DNA from: a virus
Virus record (IMG/VR): IMGVR_UViG_3300031840_000463
Coordinates: 1 to 28,296 of that record
Direction: 5' to 3' (one strand)
Length of the DNA: 28,296 nt
The stretch's first letter is position 1. Every line of letters begins with the position of its first letter. The position numbers were made by a program, and so were the translations under genes. The notes under the pieces are model-generated. The model did not search any database. It saw only the letters and a list, made by a program, of their open reading frames with translations, and was not told where the DNA came from. This document shows, piece after piece, positions 20,950 to 28,296 of this stretch.

Positions 20950-21867
20950 TTAGGCATCTGTCACGATTTTTACGATTCGGTCATCCTCTGTGATAGCAGC
21001 ACCACAGTACAAATGTCCCATAACCTCTGTTAACCCTTTGCTTTCGTCACGTTGAAAAGCGACTACAACAGGTGTCCCTGCAGGTCGAATCTCAACCCCT
21101 GCACCTGCTAGTGGTCGTGGTGTACCGACTGCATAAGCAACCCCACCACGTGACATCATTGCACCGATTTTATCACCTGTAGCTTCTGTGACATATGATG
21201 ATTTGAAAATCTCTACACCACCAAAACGACCTGCATAACCTTGCCCTTTAATGTTTAGCATGTCCTCTGTAGCAGGTGAGAATGCAAGTGCATTATTAGA
21301 TTCAGAACGTAAAGAATCACGTAAATCTGATAACTGTTGTGGGTGCAAGATACAGTAGAATTCACCATCATTAGATACTGATTCTAGTTGGAACATGGCA
21401 TCATAGAAATCATCTACAGACATGTCTACACCTGCAGTACCTACACTATTTGTAGCACTGGCAAATGTGGCTGCAATGATTTGATTGATACGTGCCTCTG
21501 CAGACATTGCCATTTTTTGGGCAATAGTGAACGGGTCAATGTCAATACCCAGACCTGTCATACTGGCAAGGTCAGTAATGTCATAACGCAATGCAGAACG
21601 ACCGACAGTTACATCTACAGTAGATGGTGTCAATGTAGCAGCACCAACCTCTGCACCATCTACAGCTGTGGCAAATGGACTTGCAGCACCCCAGTTTGCA
21701 TAACGTAAACGCATGGATTTAGAACCGATACCTGCAACGTCACCTGCAAACAATAATGCCCCAGTGTTACGGATAGATGCCATGTCTGCAAGTACTGCAC
21801 GTACTTCATTTTCAATCATTGCAGTTAAGCGCAAGTTACCTAGATTTGAATAGTCAATAGTAGTCAT
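20950..21867 (-). CDS. Major capsid protein
   Basis: The frame reaches 21981, but the ATG at 21865-21867 (MTTIDYSNLGNLRLTAMIEN) has AGGT six bases upstream, giving 305 residues, normal for an HK97-fold capsid. The N-terminal segment leads to AGDVAGIGSKSMRLRYANWG. Later come a helix-rich part (IDPFTIAQKMAMSAEARINQ), LESVSNDGEFYCILHPQQLS typical of the spine-helix region, and a C-terminal beta end (GHLYCGAAITEDDRIVKIV). Position between the scaffold/fibre genes and the head-completion genes supports it. It has its own control region, separated from the portal-scaffold operon by a terminator. Confidence 0.85.
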   Translation of the reverse strand: MTTIDYSNLGNLRLTAMIENEVRAVLADMASIRNTGALLFAGDVAGIGSKSMRLRYANWGAASPFATAVDGAEVGAATLTPSTVDVTVGRSALRYDITDLASMTGLGIDIDPFTIAQKMAMSAEARINQIIAATFASATNSVGTAGVDMSVDDFYDAMFQLESVSNDGEFYCILHPQQLSDLRDSLRSESNNALAFSPATEDMLNIKGQGYAGRFGGVEIFKSSYVTEATGDKIGAMMSRGGVAYAVGTPRPLAGAGVEIRPAGTPVVVAFQRDESKGLTEVMGHLYCGAAITEDDRIVKIVTDA

Positions 21868-22072
21868 TTTTTTACCTGTGGATAAGTATATTTTAACAAT
21901 AGAATGTGGTCGGATTCTTGCACTGTTAACGGTCGTGAACCTATCCGATGTATGACCATCTCCATACTGCAGTGCAGTCATGTAGTCTGTGTGTATTCTA
22001 TCTCAAAATGTGTTAGGATTGTATACAGTGACAGTATCTGTCAATCATACAACACATACAAAGGGATTCACC
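21868..22072. promoter_or_regulatory. Divergent control region of the capsid and plus-strand virion genes
   Basis: This 205-bp gap lies between two genes transcribed away from each other. A perfect DnaA-box sequence (21877-21885) merges with the capsid ribosome site. An inverted repeat TCGGAT...ATCCGA (21910-21915, 21943-21948) encloses a second small stem and a GTTAAC, with unusually many CpG for this genome. Near 22030-22042 is GACAG-TAT-CTGTC, an operator-like palindrome. A -10-like TATACT at 21885-21890 (minus) is a second promoter candidate. Confidence 0.55.
22018..22044 (-). promoter_or_regulatory. Candidate capsid promoter
   Basis: On the minus strand a perfect TTGACA (22039-22044) is followed after 15 bp by TACAAT (22018-22023, 5 of 6). 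The palindrome GACAG-n3-CTGTC overlaps the -35, suggesting regulation. The spacing is short, so confidence is modest. Confidence 0.4.
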
Positions 22073-22405
22073 ATGTCAGTAGACTACACAAACACAAATC
22101 TATACCCCAGAATAGAAACGATAGAAAACATTACCACATCTGCAGTACAGATTTTATTACCACGTGACTGTACATCTATCAGTTTTGGTTCACCTGCTGC
22201 ACTGCACTTTTCAAATGTGGGTGCAGAGGGTGACACATTTGGTAATACCAGTAGTGGGGCAGACATAAATGCATACAGTTTTGTACCTGCAAATAATATG
22301 TTACCCCTGCCTATGGAGACAGGCAGACAGTCAAACAGAACCCTACTGGTAGCAACACAGTCAGGTACTGCAGACCTGCATATCATGTTGATTAAAGAGA
22401 AATAA
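22073..22405 (+). CDS. Plus-strand beta-rich virion protein, 110 aa
   Basis: The frame opens at 21989, but the ATG at 22073 (MSVDYTNTNLYPRIETIENI) follows AAAGGGA at seven bases. The sequence is made of short strands: VQILLPRDCTSISFGSPAAL, SFVPANNMLPLPMETG, RTLLVATQSGTADLHIML. It resembles small decoration and spike proteins of marine phages in style, with a Pro-rich turn before a final hairpin. It is oriented opposite to all other structural genes, divergent from the capsid gene. A capsid decoration or vertex protein is inferred from position. Independent control of this subunit is the odd feature. Confidence 0.65.
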   Translation: MSVDYTNTNLYPRIETIENITTSAVQILLPRDCTSISFGSPAALHFSNVGAEGDTFGNTSSGADINAYSFVPANNMLPLPMETGRQSNRTLLVATQSGTADLHIMLIKEK

Positions 22406-22441
22406 AAGAACCCCCAGTACTGGGGATGCACTAAGGGTTCT
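22404..22441 (-). terminator. Terminator between convergent fibre and virion genes
   Basis: On the minus strand AGAACCC pairs with GGGTTCT around a loop that itself holds the perfect palindrome CCCCAGTACTGGGG (22412-22425), followed by TTTATTT. Either stem ends next to the T-rich tract. It lies downstream of the fibre gene and overlaps the end of the plus-strand gene's 3' side, so it separates the portal-scaffold-fibre transcript from the capsid gene. Confidence 0.7.
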
Positions 22442-22465
22442 AGGGATTAAGGGAATCAATACTTT

Positions 22466-23824
22466 TTAGATACTGATTGCAATGTCAATACCAGTTAAAG
22501 ACACTGTAGATTTAACCTGTACAACAGTATTTGATGTGTACACGACCTCTAAATCTACTGCATTACCTGACCCATCCATAGCCGATACATGCACCAAACG
22601 TTCACCCAGACTATGTGTCAAGTTCAATCCAGTATTTGCAGTCAATGTCTGATTTGCAAAACCTTTACGGAATGATGACAAGGCTACTAGAATGTCACCT
22701 GATGACTGATTAAAAGTTAACAAGTTACCTGCAGCAGGGTCTGCCTGAATAGAATTTCTGGCACGGGCTACTGTATGGTAAAGGTTTGACCCCTCTGCAA
22801 TGTCATCAGTATCTGCATTCAAAGCAATCTGACCAGTACCACTGTTGTATGCAAGTCCATTTGTATCTACACTGATAGCATTTCTGGCACGGCTATCTGT
22901 GAAATATAGGTTACCTGATTCTGACACCATTGACGTGTCTGCATTTAATGCAATCACACCTGATGAATAGGTAATACCTGTACCACCTGACAAATGTGCA
23001 TCTACACGTCCTGTAGTGAAATAGAGCGCGCTTGCATCCTCTGACACCATTGACGTGTCTGCATTTAAGGTATAGACACCATTTGAATAAGATAACCCAG
23101 TACCTGCACTGAACTCAGAAAATACATCTGACAGTTCAACACTGAGTACACCAGTACTGTTATTGTATTGCAACAGTTGTACATCTGGTCCTGCAACACT
23201 GGCAATACTGATACTGGCACGACTGCGTGCATCTGTATGAAATAGGTTGTTAGACCCCTCTGATATTTGGTCCGATGTGGCAGACAAACTGAACTGACCA
23301 CCTGAGTATGCAAGTCCTGCACCTGCACTAAAGAATGCCTGAATTTCTGACTGGTCTGCAGTGAATACACCTGTAGATGCATTATAGTCAATACCTGCAG
23401 ATGCAGAAAACTTTGCACGTATTTGTGCATCAGATAGACCACTGTTTACTAGATTCCAGTCTGCAGCAGTACCTGCACTACCACCATTATGGATGTATGA
23501 CTCAATAGGTGATGGTGTAGTCAAAAAGACAATATCGCCCTCTTGAAAGTTTGAACCTGTATAGACATTTGAAATGAAATCTGCAAGGTCTGTTGCAGTT
23601 GTATTGACTGTGACACTGGTGATGGTCAATGGGTCAATCTTAAGTTTGTTTACACCACCATCTGCAACTACACTTGCATAGTTTGCACTGTCAGGGTGAA
23701 TACCGTTAAGTACGTTACCGTGTAAATAGCCACGTGTTACTACGTGGTCGTCTGCAGATACTGTACCGTTCTGTGTGATAATCCCCTCAAATGTTACTGC
23801 AGGGGCTAAAAATCTTTGTGCCAT
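22466..23824 (-). CDS. Repeat-built fibre, probably attached to the head
   Basis: The reported frame begins with TTG at 23830, but the ATG at 23822-23824 (MAQRFLAPAVTFEGIITQNG) has GAGGT six bases upstream; 452 residues. The middle is made of about five repeats of 35-41 residues of the form (S/E)GSNLYHT-ARARNSI... followed by GLAYNSGTGQIALNADT. They match the NLYFTDARVRAAIS repeat known in marine phage fibres. A 29-bp stretch is identical at 22920-22948 and 23040-23068, exactly 120 bp (40 codons) apart. The C-terminal 65 residues (ANTGLNLTHSLGERLVHVSA, then strands) look like a tip domain. Its place among head genes, after scaffold and before capsid, suggests a head fibre; a tail fibre encoded out of place is the alternative. 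Confidence 0.7.
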   Translation of the reverse strand: MAQRFLAPAVTFEGIITQNGTVSADDHVVTRGYLHGNVLNGIHPDSANYASVVADGGVNKLKIDPLTITSVTVNTTATDLADFISNVYTGSNFQEGDIVFLTTPSPIESYIHNGGSAGTAADWNLVNSGLSDAQIRAKFSASAGIDYNASTGVFTADQSEIQAFFSAGAGLAYSGGQFSLSATSDQISEGSNNLFHTDARSRASISIASVAGPDVQLLQYNNSTGVLSVELSDVFSEFSAGTGLSYSNGVYTLNADTSMVSEDASALYFTTGRVDAHLSGGTGITYSSGVIALNADTSMVSESGNLYFTDSRARNAISVDTNGLAYNSGTGQIALNADTDDIAEGSNLYHTVARARNSIQADPAAGNLLTFNQSSGDILVALSSFRKGFANQTLTANTGLNLTHSLGERLVHVSAMDGSGNAVDLEVVYTSNTVVQVKSTVSLTGIDIAISI

Positions 23825-23867
23825 GGGCAAACCTCTATGTGTTTTGTGAATCAGTGACTGGTTTCAG

Positions 23868-24086
23868 TCATCTGTAATATATCACCCCTGTCTCTGTCGT
23901 CTCAAAAATGACAGTAAACGTCAGAGTATTATTATAGGTCACATCTCCATACACGCGCTGCCCATTTACCACCACCCAGACTACAGGTATGTAACCTAGA
24001 CCATGTGTCACCACTACTGTATTTAGGTTTGTAAAATCAAACCTAGATGGTACACCTGCACCATCTGAAAATAAAAAGTTTGCCAT
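23868..24086 (-). CDS. Small protein like a fibre tip domain, 72 aa
   Basis: MANFLFSDGAGVPSRFDFTN, then LNTVVVTHGLGYIPVVWVVV, then strands ending TETGVIYYR. The part NTVVVTHGLGYIPVVWVV lines up with the fibre's C-terminal NLTHSLGERLVHVSAMDG in spacing (T-H-x-L-G then hydrophobic pairs), which suggests a free-standing copy of the tip domain. GGGGTGACAC precedes the ATG. It lies between the scaffold and the fibre genes. It could cap the fibre or be an alternate tip. Confidence 0.65.
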   Translation of the reverse strand: MANFLFSDGAGVPSRFDFTNLNTVVVTHGLGYIPVVWVVVNGQRVYGDVTYNNTLTFTVIFETTETGVIYYR

Positions 24087-24096
24087 GTGTCACCCC

Positions 24097-24795
24097 TTAA
24101 AACTTGAATGGGCTATCTGTTTTACCAGACTGACTGTAGAATGCCTGTCTGATTGCATCCCTATTCTGTGCATAGAATGCAGGGTCTGTTGCACGTTTTA
24201 AAAGGTCGTTTGGTACTGGTGCACCTGTCCCTGCTGCTACACCTCTATTTGATGTGGGTGCAGGTGTATTCTGTTGCTGATGTTGCTGATACTGCTGCAG
24301 TGTTTGTTGCTGCAGGGTCTGTTGTGCAGGTGGTATCTGTGGTGCAGGTTGCTCTGCATCACCTACCTGTGGTGCATTTATAAATGGTCGTAAAACTGCA
24401 GGGGCAGATTCTGGACTGTCATGTATTGCCTGCATCCAGTCTGATAATGGTTGTCTGTCCTTTTTGTTTCTGCCTTGCATCTCGCGTTCATATGCCCATT
24501 CTACTGCATCACGTACACCACCATCTGTAATACCATACTGACTAATAACTGTATGTCTATCATATCTACTGTTTGCAGTGGTCAGTTCACCACGTAATGA
24601 TTCTACCTGTGATGTCAGATTATCTACCAGACCTATTTTTGCAGATGCCTCATCTAGTCTAGATTGATACTCTGATAGTTTAGATTCTGTGGTAGTCAGT
24701 TTCTCTGAATACTTTGCAATCCTCTGTCTGACTATTTCGTCTACATGGTCTTTTGCTATGTATTCTACACCATCATGTGTGATTGTTTTACTCAT
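24097..24795 (-). CDS. Head scaffold protein
   Basis: The 232 residues have the standard scaffold layout: a helical coiled-coil N-terminal half (VDEIVRQRIAKYSEKLTTTE, LTSQVESLRGELTTANSRYD), a Pro- and Gln-rich linker (QQQTLQQYQQHQQQ, residues about 155-175), and a C-terminal helix (PAFYAQNRDAIRQAFYSQSG) that could hold the capsid-binding motif. It lies between portal and capsid. GGTGTACAA precedes the ATG. No protease gene is visible, so the scaffold probably leaves intact or is removed by host action. Confidence 0.8.
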   Translation of the reverse strand: MSKTITHDGVEYIAKDHVDEIVRQRIAKYSEKLTTTESKLSEYQSRLDEASAKIGLVDNLTSQVESLRGELTTANSRYDRHTVISQYGITDGGVRDAVEWAYEREMQGRNKKDRQPLSDWMQAIHDSPESAPAVLRPFINAPQVGDAEQPAPQIPPAQQTLQQQTLQQYQQHQQQNTPAPTSNRGVAAGTGAPVPNDLLKRATDPAFYAQNRDAIRQAFYSQSGKTDSPFKF

Positions 24796-24818
24796 TTGTA
24801 CACCCTTTGTATGTGTGG

Positions 24819-26276
24819 TTAAAATGTTAGGTTATCCTGTTGGATTTTTAATAGTTCACGTTTTGCATCTGTATCATCAAAATCAGGATGCAGTGTCTTA
24901 ATGGCATCCAGTTTTGAAATCAGACCTGCCTGTAATAGGGCTAACATGTTTTCACGTTGCTCTTTACTTTCCTGTGGGCTTAACGGTATTGCATGGTATT
25001 CAACCCTGTAACCTGATTCAGGGTATGATGTGTTCATGTATCTGTTAGATATTTTTGCACTTATCTCTAGTGTCTCAATGTCTGCACGTCTGAATGCAGG
25101 TGCATATTTCCTTTGTGATTCTCTGAGTGAGCTGCGACTGATAGCAATGGCATACCCACTACGTGGGTCACCTGACATTTTCTGTACGTCTGCAGGATTG
25201 ATACCCATGTATGTACTTATTCGACGTTCATAGACTGTAATAGATTCTAACATCTGCCCTACATCACCACCTGCCTGATACTGTCCTATCTGGGGCTGCT
25301 GACCTGCCTGTAAATCTGGGTCAGGGGTAAACACTAGAATAGATGCAGGGTCAGATGCAATAGCCTGTCTACGTGATTCTAAATTATTATCAAACGTGTC
25401 TAGACCTGCAAGTGTTGCACCCATCAGGTATCTCTGTGGGTGGCTGCAATCACGTGCAAGGTGTAAAAAATATGTGTATAGGACTGCTGCATTTAATGCC
25501 CCCATCACTACCTCTCTATTTGCAAATGCATCAAATAAAGTACCATGTATCTCTGAATGATACAGACTGTATGGTAGAAACGGTTCACCTGTATTATCTC
25601 TGTATGGGTATGCTGCACCAGATAGTGACTGCCCTAGATACTTTTCTGTGACATCATCTGCACGTTCACCATTCTGATTCAGTGTGTATATTTCATAGAC
25701 TGGGTTCTGTAGGTCTTTGATACTCAGATGGTCTACTGTCCATTCATGTTTTTTAGAATCATGACAATAACGTAAACGTGTTTCTTTTATGGTGTGTGGT
25801 CGTGATGGGTCACCTGCAGATGCATCTGCATCTATCATATCTACTGTCACGATTCTGTACAGTAGACCCTGACCATCATCTGTCATGTCTACACGTATGA
25901 AACATTCATTCATACCCAGTGTGTAGTATTGAACCTTTTGCATCATAGACCATAGACCTGCACTGTTTACCAGACCCTCACGACCTACTAGACCTTCTGC
26001 AGTTTGTGCACCTGTCTCTGTCACACTTATAGTAGGTGGTTCTACATACAGACCACACAGTGCATCTACAGATGCTTTAAATATGTTCGATGACATATCA
26101 GGTACACCCCATGCAGCCTGTCTAGATTCTGGTATGTGGTTTGAAATCTCATCTATCAGGTCCTGCAACCACTGCCCACATAACATTCTACGTCTTAACC
26201 CTGAATGTTCTAGACGTCTCTGTGTTATCTGATTTGGATTAAGTGGCATCGGTGGTATTTGGTTATTTGTATACAT
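24819..26276 (-). CDS. Portal protein
   Basis: This encodes 485 residues directly after terminase. RRRMLCGQWLQDLIDEISNH, then SSNIFKASVDALCGLYVEPP is the N-terminal wing region. A central alpha/beta core has YYTLGMNECFIRVDMTDDGQ, and a long helical part follows (ADVQKMSGDPRSGYAIAISR, then SLRESQRKYAPAFRRADIET), as in portals of the SPP1/HK97-type. The C-terminus is helical (KEQRENMLALLQAGLISKLD). It forms the dodecameric ring for DNA entry and exit. AGGTAAAC precedes the ATG. The exact portal subfamily cannot be told by eye. Confidence 0.88.
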   Translation of the reverse strand: MYTNNQIPPMPLNPNQITQRRLEHSGLRRRMLCGQWLQDLIDEISNHIPESRQAAWGVPDMSSNIFKASVDALCGLYVEPPTISVTETGAQTAEGLVGREGLVNSAGLWSMMQKVQYYTLGMNECFIRVDMTDDGQGLLYRIVTVDMIDADASAGDPSRPHTIKETRLRYCHDSKKHEWTVDHLSIKDLQNPVYEIYTLNQNGERADDVTEKYLGQSLSGAAYPYRDNTGEPFLPYSLYHSEIHGTLFDAFANREVVMGALNAAVLYTYFLHLARDCSHPQRYLMGATLAGLDTFDNNLESRRQAIASDPASILVFTPDPDLQAGQQPQIGQYQAGGDVGQMLESITVYERRISTYMGINPADVQKMSGDPRSGYAIAISRSSLRESQRKYAPAFRRADIETLEISAKISNRYMNTSYPESGYRVEYHAIPLSPQESKEQRENMLALLQAGLISKLDAIKTLHPDFDDTDAKRELLKIQQDNLTF

Positions 26277-26278
26277 GT

Positions 26279-27709
26279 TTACCTACGTATTTTTGATTGT
26301 TTTGGTGCTCTGTATTGTTGGTCTATGATTCCCATTGTAGCATATCTGAGGGCATCTATACAGTGTTTCCATTCACTCATGGTATCCATACCCCCAGACT
26401 TTTTAATAGCCCAGTACTTTAGACTTTTTATGGTACGTTCTGCACGGGGGAAAATCTGAAAACGTGAATCACACATCATTTCATGCAGAGCCTGACAACC
26501 ATAGTACACACTGTATTTAGGTTTGTATGCAGTTCTGATTCTAAAGGGCAGCTTGCCCTTAGGGTATTTCAGGACATGGGCAAATGCAGACATCAACATA
26601 GTATTTGACATTCTACCCCCATTCTTTTTTGACCCACCATGTGACCTGTCACCTGTCCACCTGTGAATGTGTGCAATGTCTAAACCATTACGTTTGACCA
26701 TTGCTATGATTGATTTTGCATGTATCTCTGCTGATGTTCCAGATGCTACATATTCATCTACCACATATATGACTGGTCTGTCTCTGTCTGTCACATCTAC
26801 TGCAGTCAGTATTGCAACCTGTGATGCAATGTCATGACCGTGGTCTATACCTATTGACCAGATGTACTGTCTGTCAGGGTCAGGGGTCAGGTCAGATACT
26901 AGGTCATCTGTGAACTGTTCAAAGATTCTGCCCTCTGGCATGCCACCATCCCAGTCACCGTTCATACGTACGTCACGGTCTAGGGGCAGAAAAGACATAC
27001 GAAGTGATTCTATATCTGCCTCTGACATCAGGGGTCTACTGCCCTTGTACAGTGGGGTACAGTTTTCTACATTCATGATACCTACATGTTCATGCACTAT
27101 CTTATCTTTTACCAGTTGTTTTAACCATTCAAGGGGTGCACCTATAGGTGTCAAGGTAAATAACATTGTACCTTTTGTACGTGTGGTACGTGCTTTAAGT
27201 TCACCAAATAGGTCAGGTGGTGGTGGTTCATCTACCCAGATGTGATCAACAGTACCAGATGCAATACCTAGTGTACCCTGATTTGTAGTCTTGAATCTGA
27301 CCAGTGACCCATTTTTGAATCTGACTATGGGTGCACCTGTACCCCTGTAACCTTTACCAGTCACAAACTCTACTGATGGGTGTAGTTCATGTTTAGGTAC
27401 AAGTTCATGAAACTTACCCATAATGGTTCTGGACTGTTCCCATGAATGACAGATTACCCATGTCTCTATGGGTGGTGGTGGTACTGGTTTGAATGGGTGA
27501 CTGCCCATACACCTGCAGATGGTGTCAAATGCCCCACACATGGTCTTGCCTATCTGATTGCCTGCCCTAAATAGTACCATCTGGTGTCTATCCTCTAGAA
27601 CGTCCTTTTGTATCTGGGTAGGTCTCCAATACCTGATAGGGTTCTGTTCTGCATCTGCAGTCAGTTTACCTGCAGTACGTGCAATATTGGCAAGGGCAGA
27701 CAGATTCAA
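26279..27709 (-). CDS. terL: Terminase large subunit
   Basis: This encodes 476 residues. The ATPase part shows Walker A RAGNQIGKT (48-56), Walker B-type DHIWVDE (155-161) and the coupling motif FTLTP (184-188). The nuclease part has IDHGHD with Asp289, VVDEY near Glu319, and Asp452 in CIDALRYA. It drives DNA into the head and cuts concatemers. The start is TTG (27707-27709), overlapping the TGA of the small terminase gene (TTGA); the next in-frame ATG is 43 residues later, inside the fold, so TTG is favoured. One of only two GATC sites I found is in this gene. The packaging type (cos or headful) cannot be read from these motifs. Confidence 0.95.
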   Translation of the reverse strand: MNLSALANIARTAGKLTADAEQNPIRYWRPTQIQKDVLEDRHQMVLFRAGNQIGKTMCGAFDTICRCMGSHPFKPVPPPPIETWVICHSWEQSRTIMGKFHELVPKHELHPSVEFVTGKGYRGTGAPIVRFKNGSLVRFKTTNQGTLGIASGTVDHIWVDEPPPPDLFGELKARTTRTKGTMLFTLTPIGAPLEWLKQLVKDKIVHEHVGIMNVENCTPLYKGSRPLMSEADIESLRMSFLPLDRDVRMNGDWDGGMPEGRIFEQFTDDLVSDLTPDPDRQYIWSIGIDHGHDIASQVAILTAVDVTDRDRPVIYVVDEYVASGTSAEIHAKSIIAMVKRNGLDIAHIHRWTGDRSHGGSKKNGGRMSNTMLMSAFAHVLKYPKGKLPFRIRTAYKPKYSVYYGCQALHEMMCDSRFQIFPRAERTIKSLKYWAIKKSGGMDTMSEWKHCIDALRYATMGIIDQQYRAPKQSKIRR

Positions 27710-28236
27710 TCTGCACCACCATCATACATCTGCAATGGTGCACCATCTAACATGTCTATCAATCTGTCCTTTAATATGGGTGGTAGACCTTTTACTGTCA
27801 TTGCAATAGTCTGCAGTAGTTCATCAGGATTGGTAACACCATCTAGTTCCTCTGCATCTGTTTTCATCTGTACCCATTCATCATGTATCTGCACGTGCAG
27901 TCTATGAAACTGGGGCAGGGCATGTTGTGACCCTCTGTCACGTGTTGCCTGTATATCTGCTGCAATCTCTACCAGTTTTGCCTGTCTGAATCTCAGTGGG
28001 TCAGATTCTACACCTGCAGATGATGACACTACAGTCTGTACTGGTGTAGATGTGTCGTGTGTTTGTTTACGGTTCAGTTTCTTATTCTGTCCGTTCACTA
28101 TTCTACTGATTGTACTTTTATGCACACCATATTTGTCTGCTAGTGTTTGGTACGTGTGACCACCTGCAGCATACAGACCCTGAATGTCTACACGTTCAGT
28201 CTCTGACAGTGTACCACGTGTTGTATTACGTGCCAC
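27706..28236 (-). CDS. terS: Terminase small subunit
   Basis: This encodes 176 residues with GTG start at 28234-28236 after AGGGGGCAGTA. The N-terminal 55 residues form a helix-turn-helix (QGLYAAGGHTYQTLADKYGV, then HKSTISRIVNGQNKK) for recognition of the packaging site. A helical oligomer region follows (KLVEIAADIQATRDRG, FHRLHVQIHDEWVQM), then a C-terminal part that meets the large subunit. It overlaps terL by 4 nt. If the ends are joined, its GTG overlaps the TAG of the upstream helix-turn-helix gene (TAGTG). Confidence 0.88.
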   Translation of the reverse strand: MARNTTRGTLSETERVDIQGLYAAGGHTYQTLADKYGVHKSTISRIVNGQNKKLNRKQTHDTSTPVQTVVSSSAGVESDPLRFRQAKLVEIAADIQATRDRGSQHALPQFHRLHVQIHDEWVQMKTDAEELDGVTNPDELLQTIAMTVKGLPPILKDRLIDMLDGAPLQMYDGGAD

Positions 28237-28286
28237 TACTGCCCCCTGTTGCAGTTTTTATCTGTATCGCAAGAAAAAATATTGTG

Positions 28287-28296
28287 GTCAGTGTAG
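28287..28296. repeat. Right copy of the 10-bp terminal repeat; possible cos
   Basis: GTCAGTGTAG here matches 2-11 exactly. Merging the copies lets the gene at 1-475 read on for 17 codons to a TAG overlapping the small terminase start. The place, about 50 bp before terS, is where cos sites sit in many phages, and ten bases is a known length for cohesive ends. A chance match is possible because CAGTGTAG-like words are common here. Confidence 0.5.

Noticed and set aside
22412-22425. CCCCAGTACTGGGG as an attachment site core
   Set aside because: There is no integrase, and the palindrome fits a terminator between convergent genes.
24280-24340. CTGTTG-rich tandem DNA repeat as a regulatory element
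   Set aside because: It encodes the Gln-rich linker of the scaffold protein, which explains it.
1-28296. Integrase, lysogeny module, DNA polymerase, tRNA genes
   Set aside because: I looked for tyrosine and serine recombinase motifs, polymerase motifs and cloverleaf-like sequence and saw none; this is by eye only.

Overview
This window looks like the complete, or almost complete, genome of a small tailed bacteriophage of siphovirus type. It carries one coherent set of phage modules and no host-like genes: terminase, portal, scaffold, major capsid, tail tube, a tail-assembly frameshift, tape measure, tail tip, amidase lysin and a primase-helicase. The peptidoglycan amidase implies a bacterial host, and the Shine-Dalgarno sites (AGGTGA, GAGGT, AAGGGG) fit one. 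I cannot name the host. I see no integrase, DNA polymerase, tRNA, CRISPR array or insertion sequence. The two ends share GTCAGTGTAG (2-11 and 28287-28296). If they are joined across that sequence, the truncated gene at the left edge runs on and stops exactly at the GTG start of the small terminase. I therefore think the molecule is circularly permuted or has cohesive ends, with a unit length near 28,286 bp.

Almost everything is on the minus strand and is read from right to left. From the right edge come TerS, TerL, portal, scaffold, a small fibre-tip-like protein and a repeat-built head fibre, ending in a terminator near 22.4 kb. One plus-strand virion gene (22073-22405) then sits divergent from the major capsid gene (20950-21867). 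A hairpin pair follows the capsid gene. Next are head-completion and decoration genes, the tail terminator, the tail tube, a G/GT tail chaperone pair with a -1 slippery site, a gp10-like protein, a tiny membrane protein, the tape measure, a 1098-residue tail protein with two Asp boxes, and a tail hub-like protein. The lysis group (amidase, small protein, holin-like protein, small basic protein) occupies 8.4-9.6 kb and converges on a plus-strand DEDDh exonuclease gene.

The interval 7593-7875 is a divergent control region with palindromes and tandem repeats. Leftward from it runs a chain of small, tightly coupled genes, including two helix-turn-helix proteins, ending in a clear terminator at 5998-6026. 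An acidic protein gene then has what may be a leaderless promoter. The non-coding stretch 5148-5601 has the hallmarks of a replication origin: one perfect and one near-perfect DnaA box, two AT-rich 17-bp repeats exactly 30 bp apart, a 10-bp inverted repeat and seven TGTSACA heptamers. It lies directly upstream of the primase-helicase gene, which overlaps a PD-(D/E)XK nuclease-like gene. Further left are a helix-turn-helix protein, small unknown proteins, a RusA-like protein with altered active-site residues, and another helix-turn-helix protein that leads into terminase.

Replication probably uses host DnaA and host polymerase together with the phage primase-helicase. Genes are very compact: ATGA, GTGA, TTGA, TAATG and TGATG stop-start overlaps are the rule, and several genes of 36-47 codons are supported mainly by these junctions.
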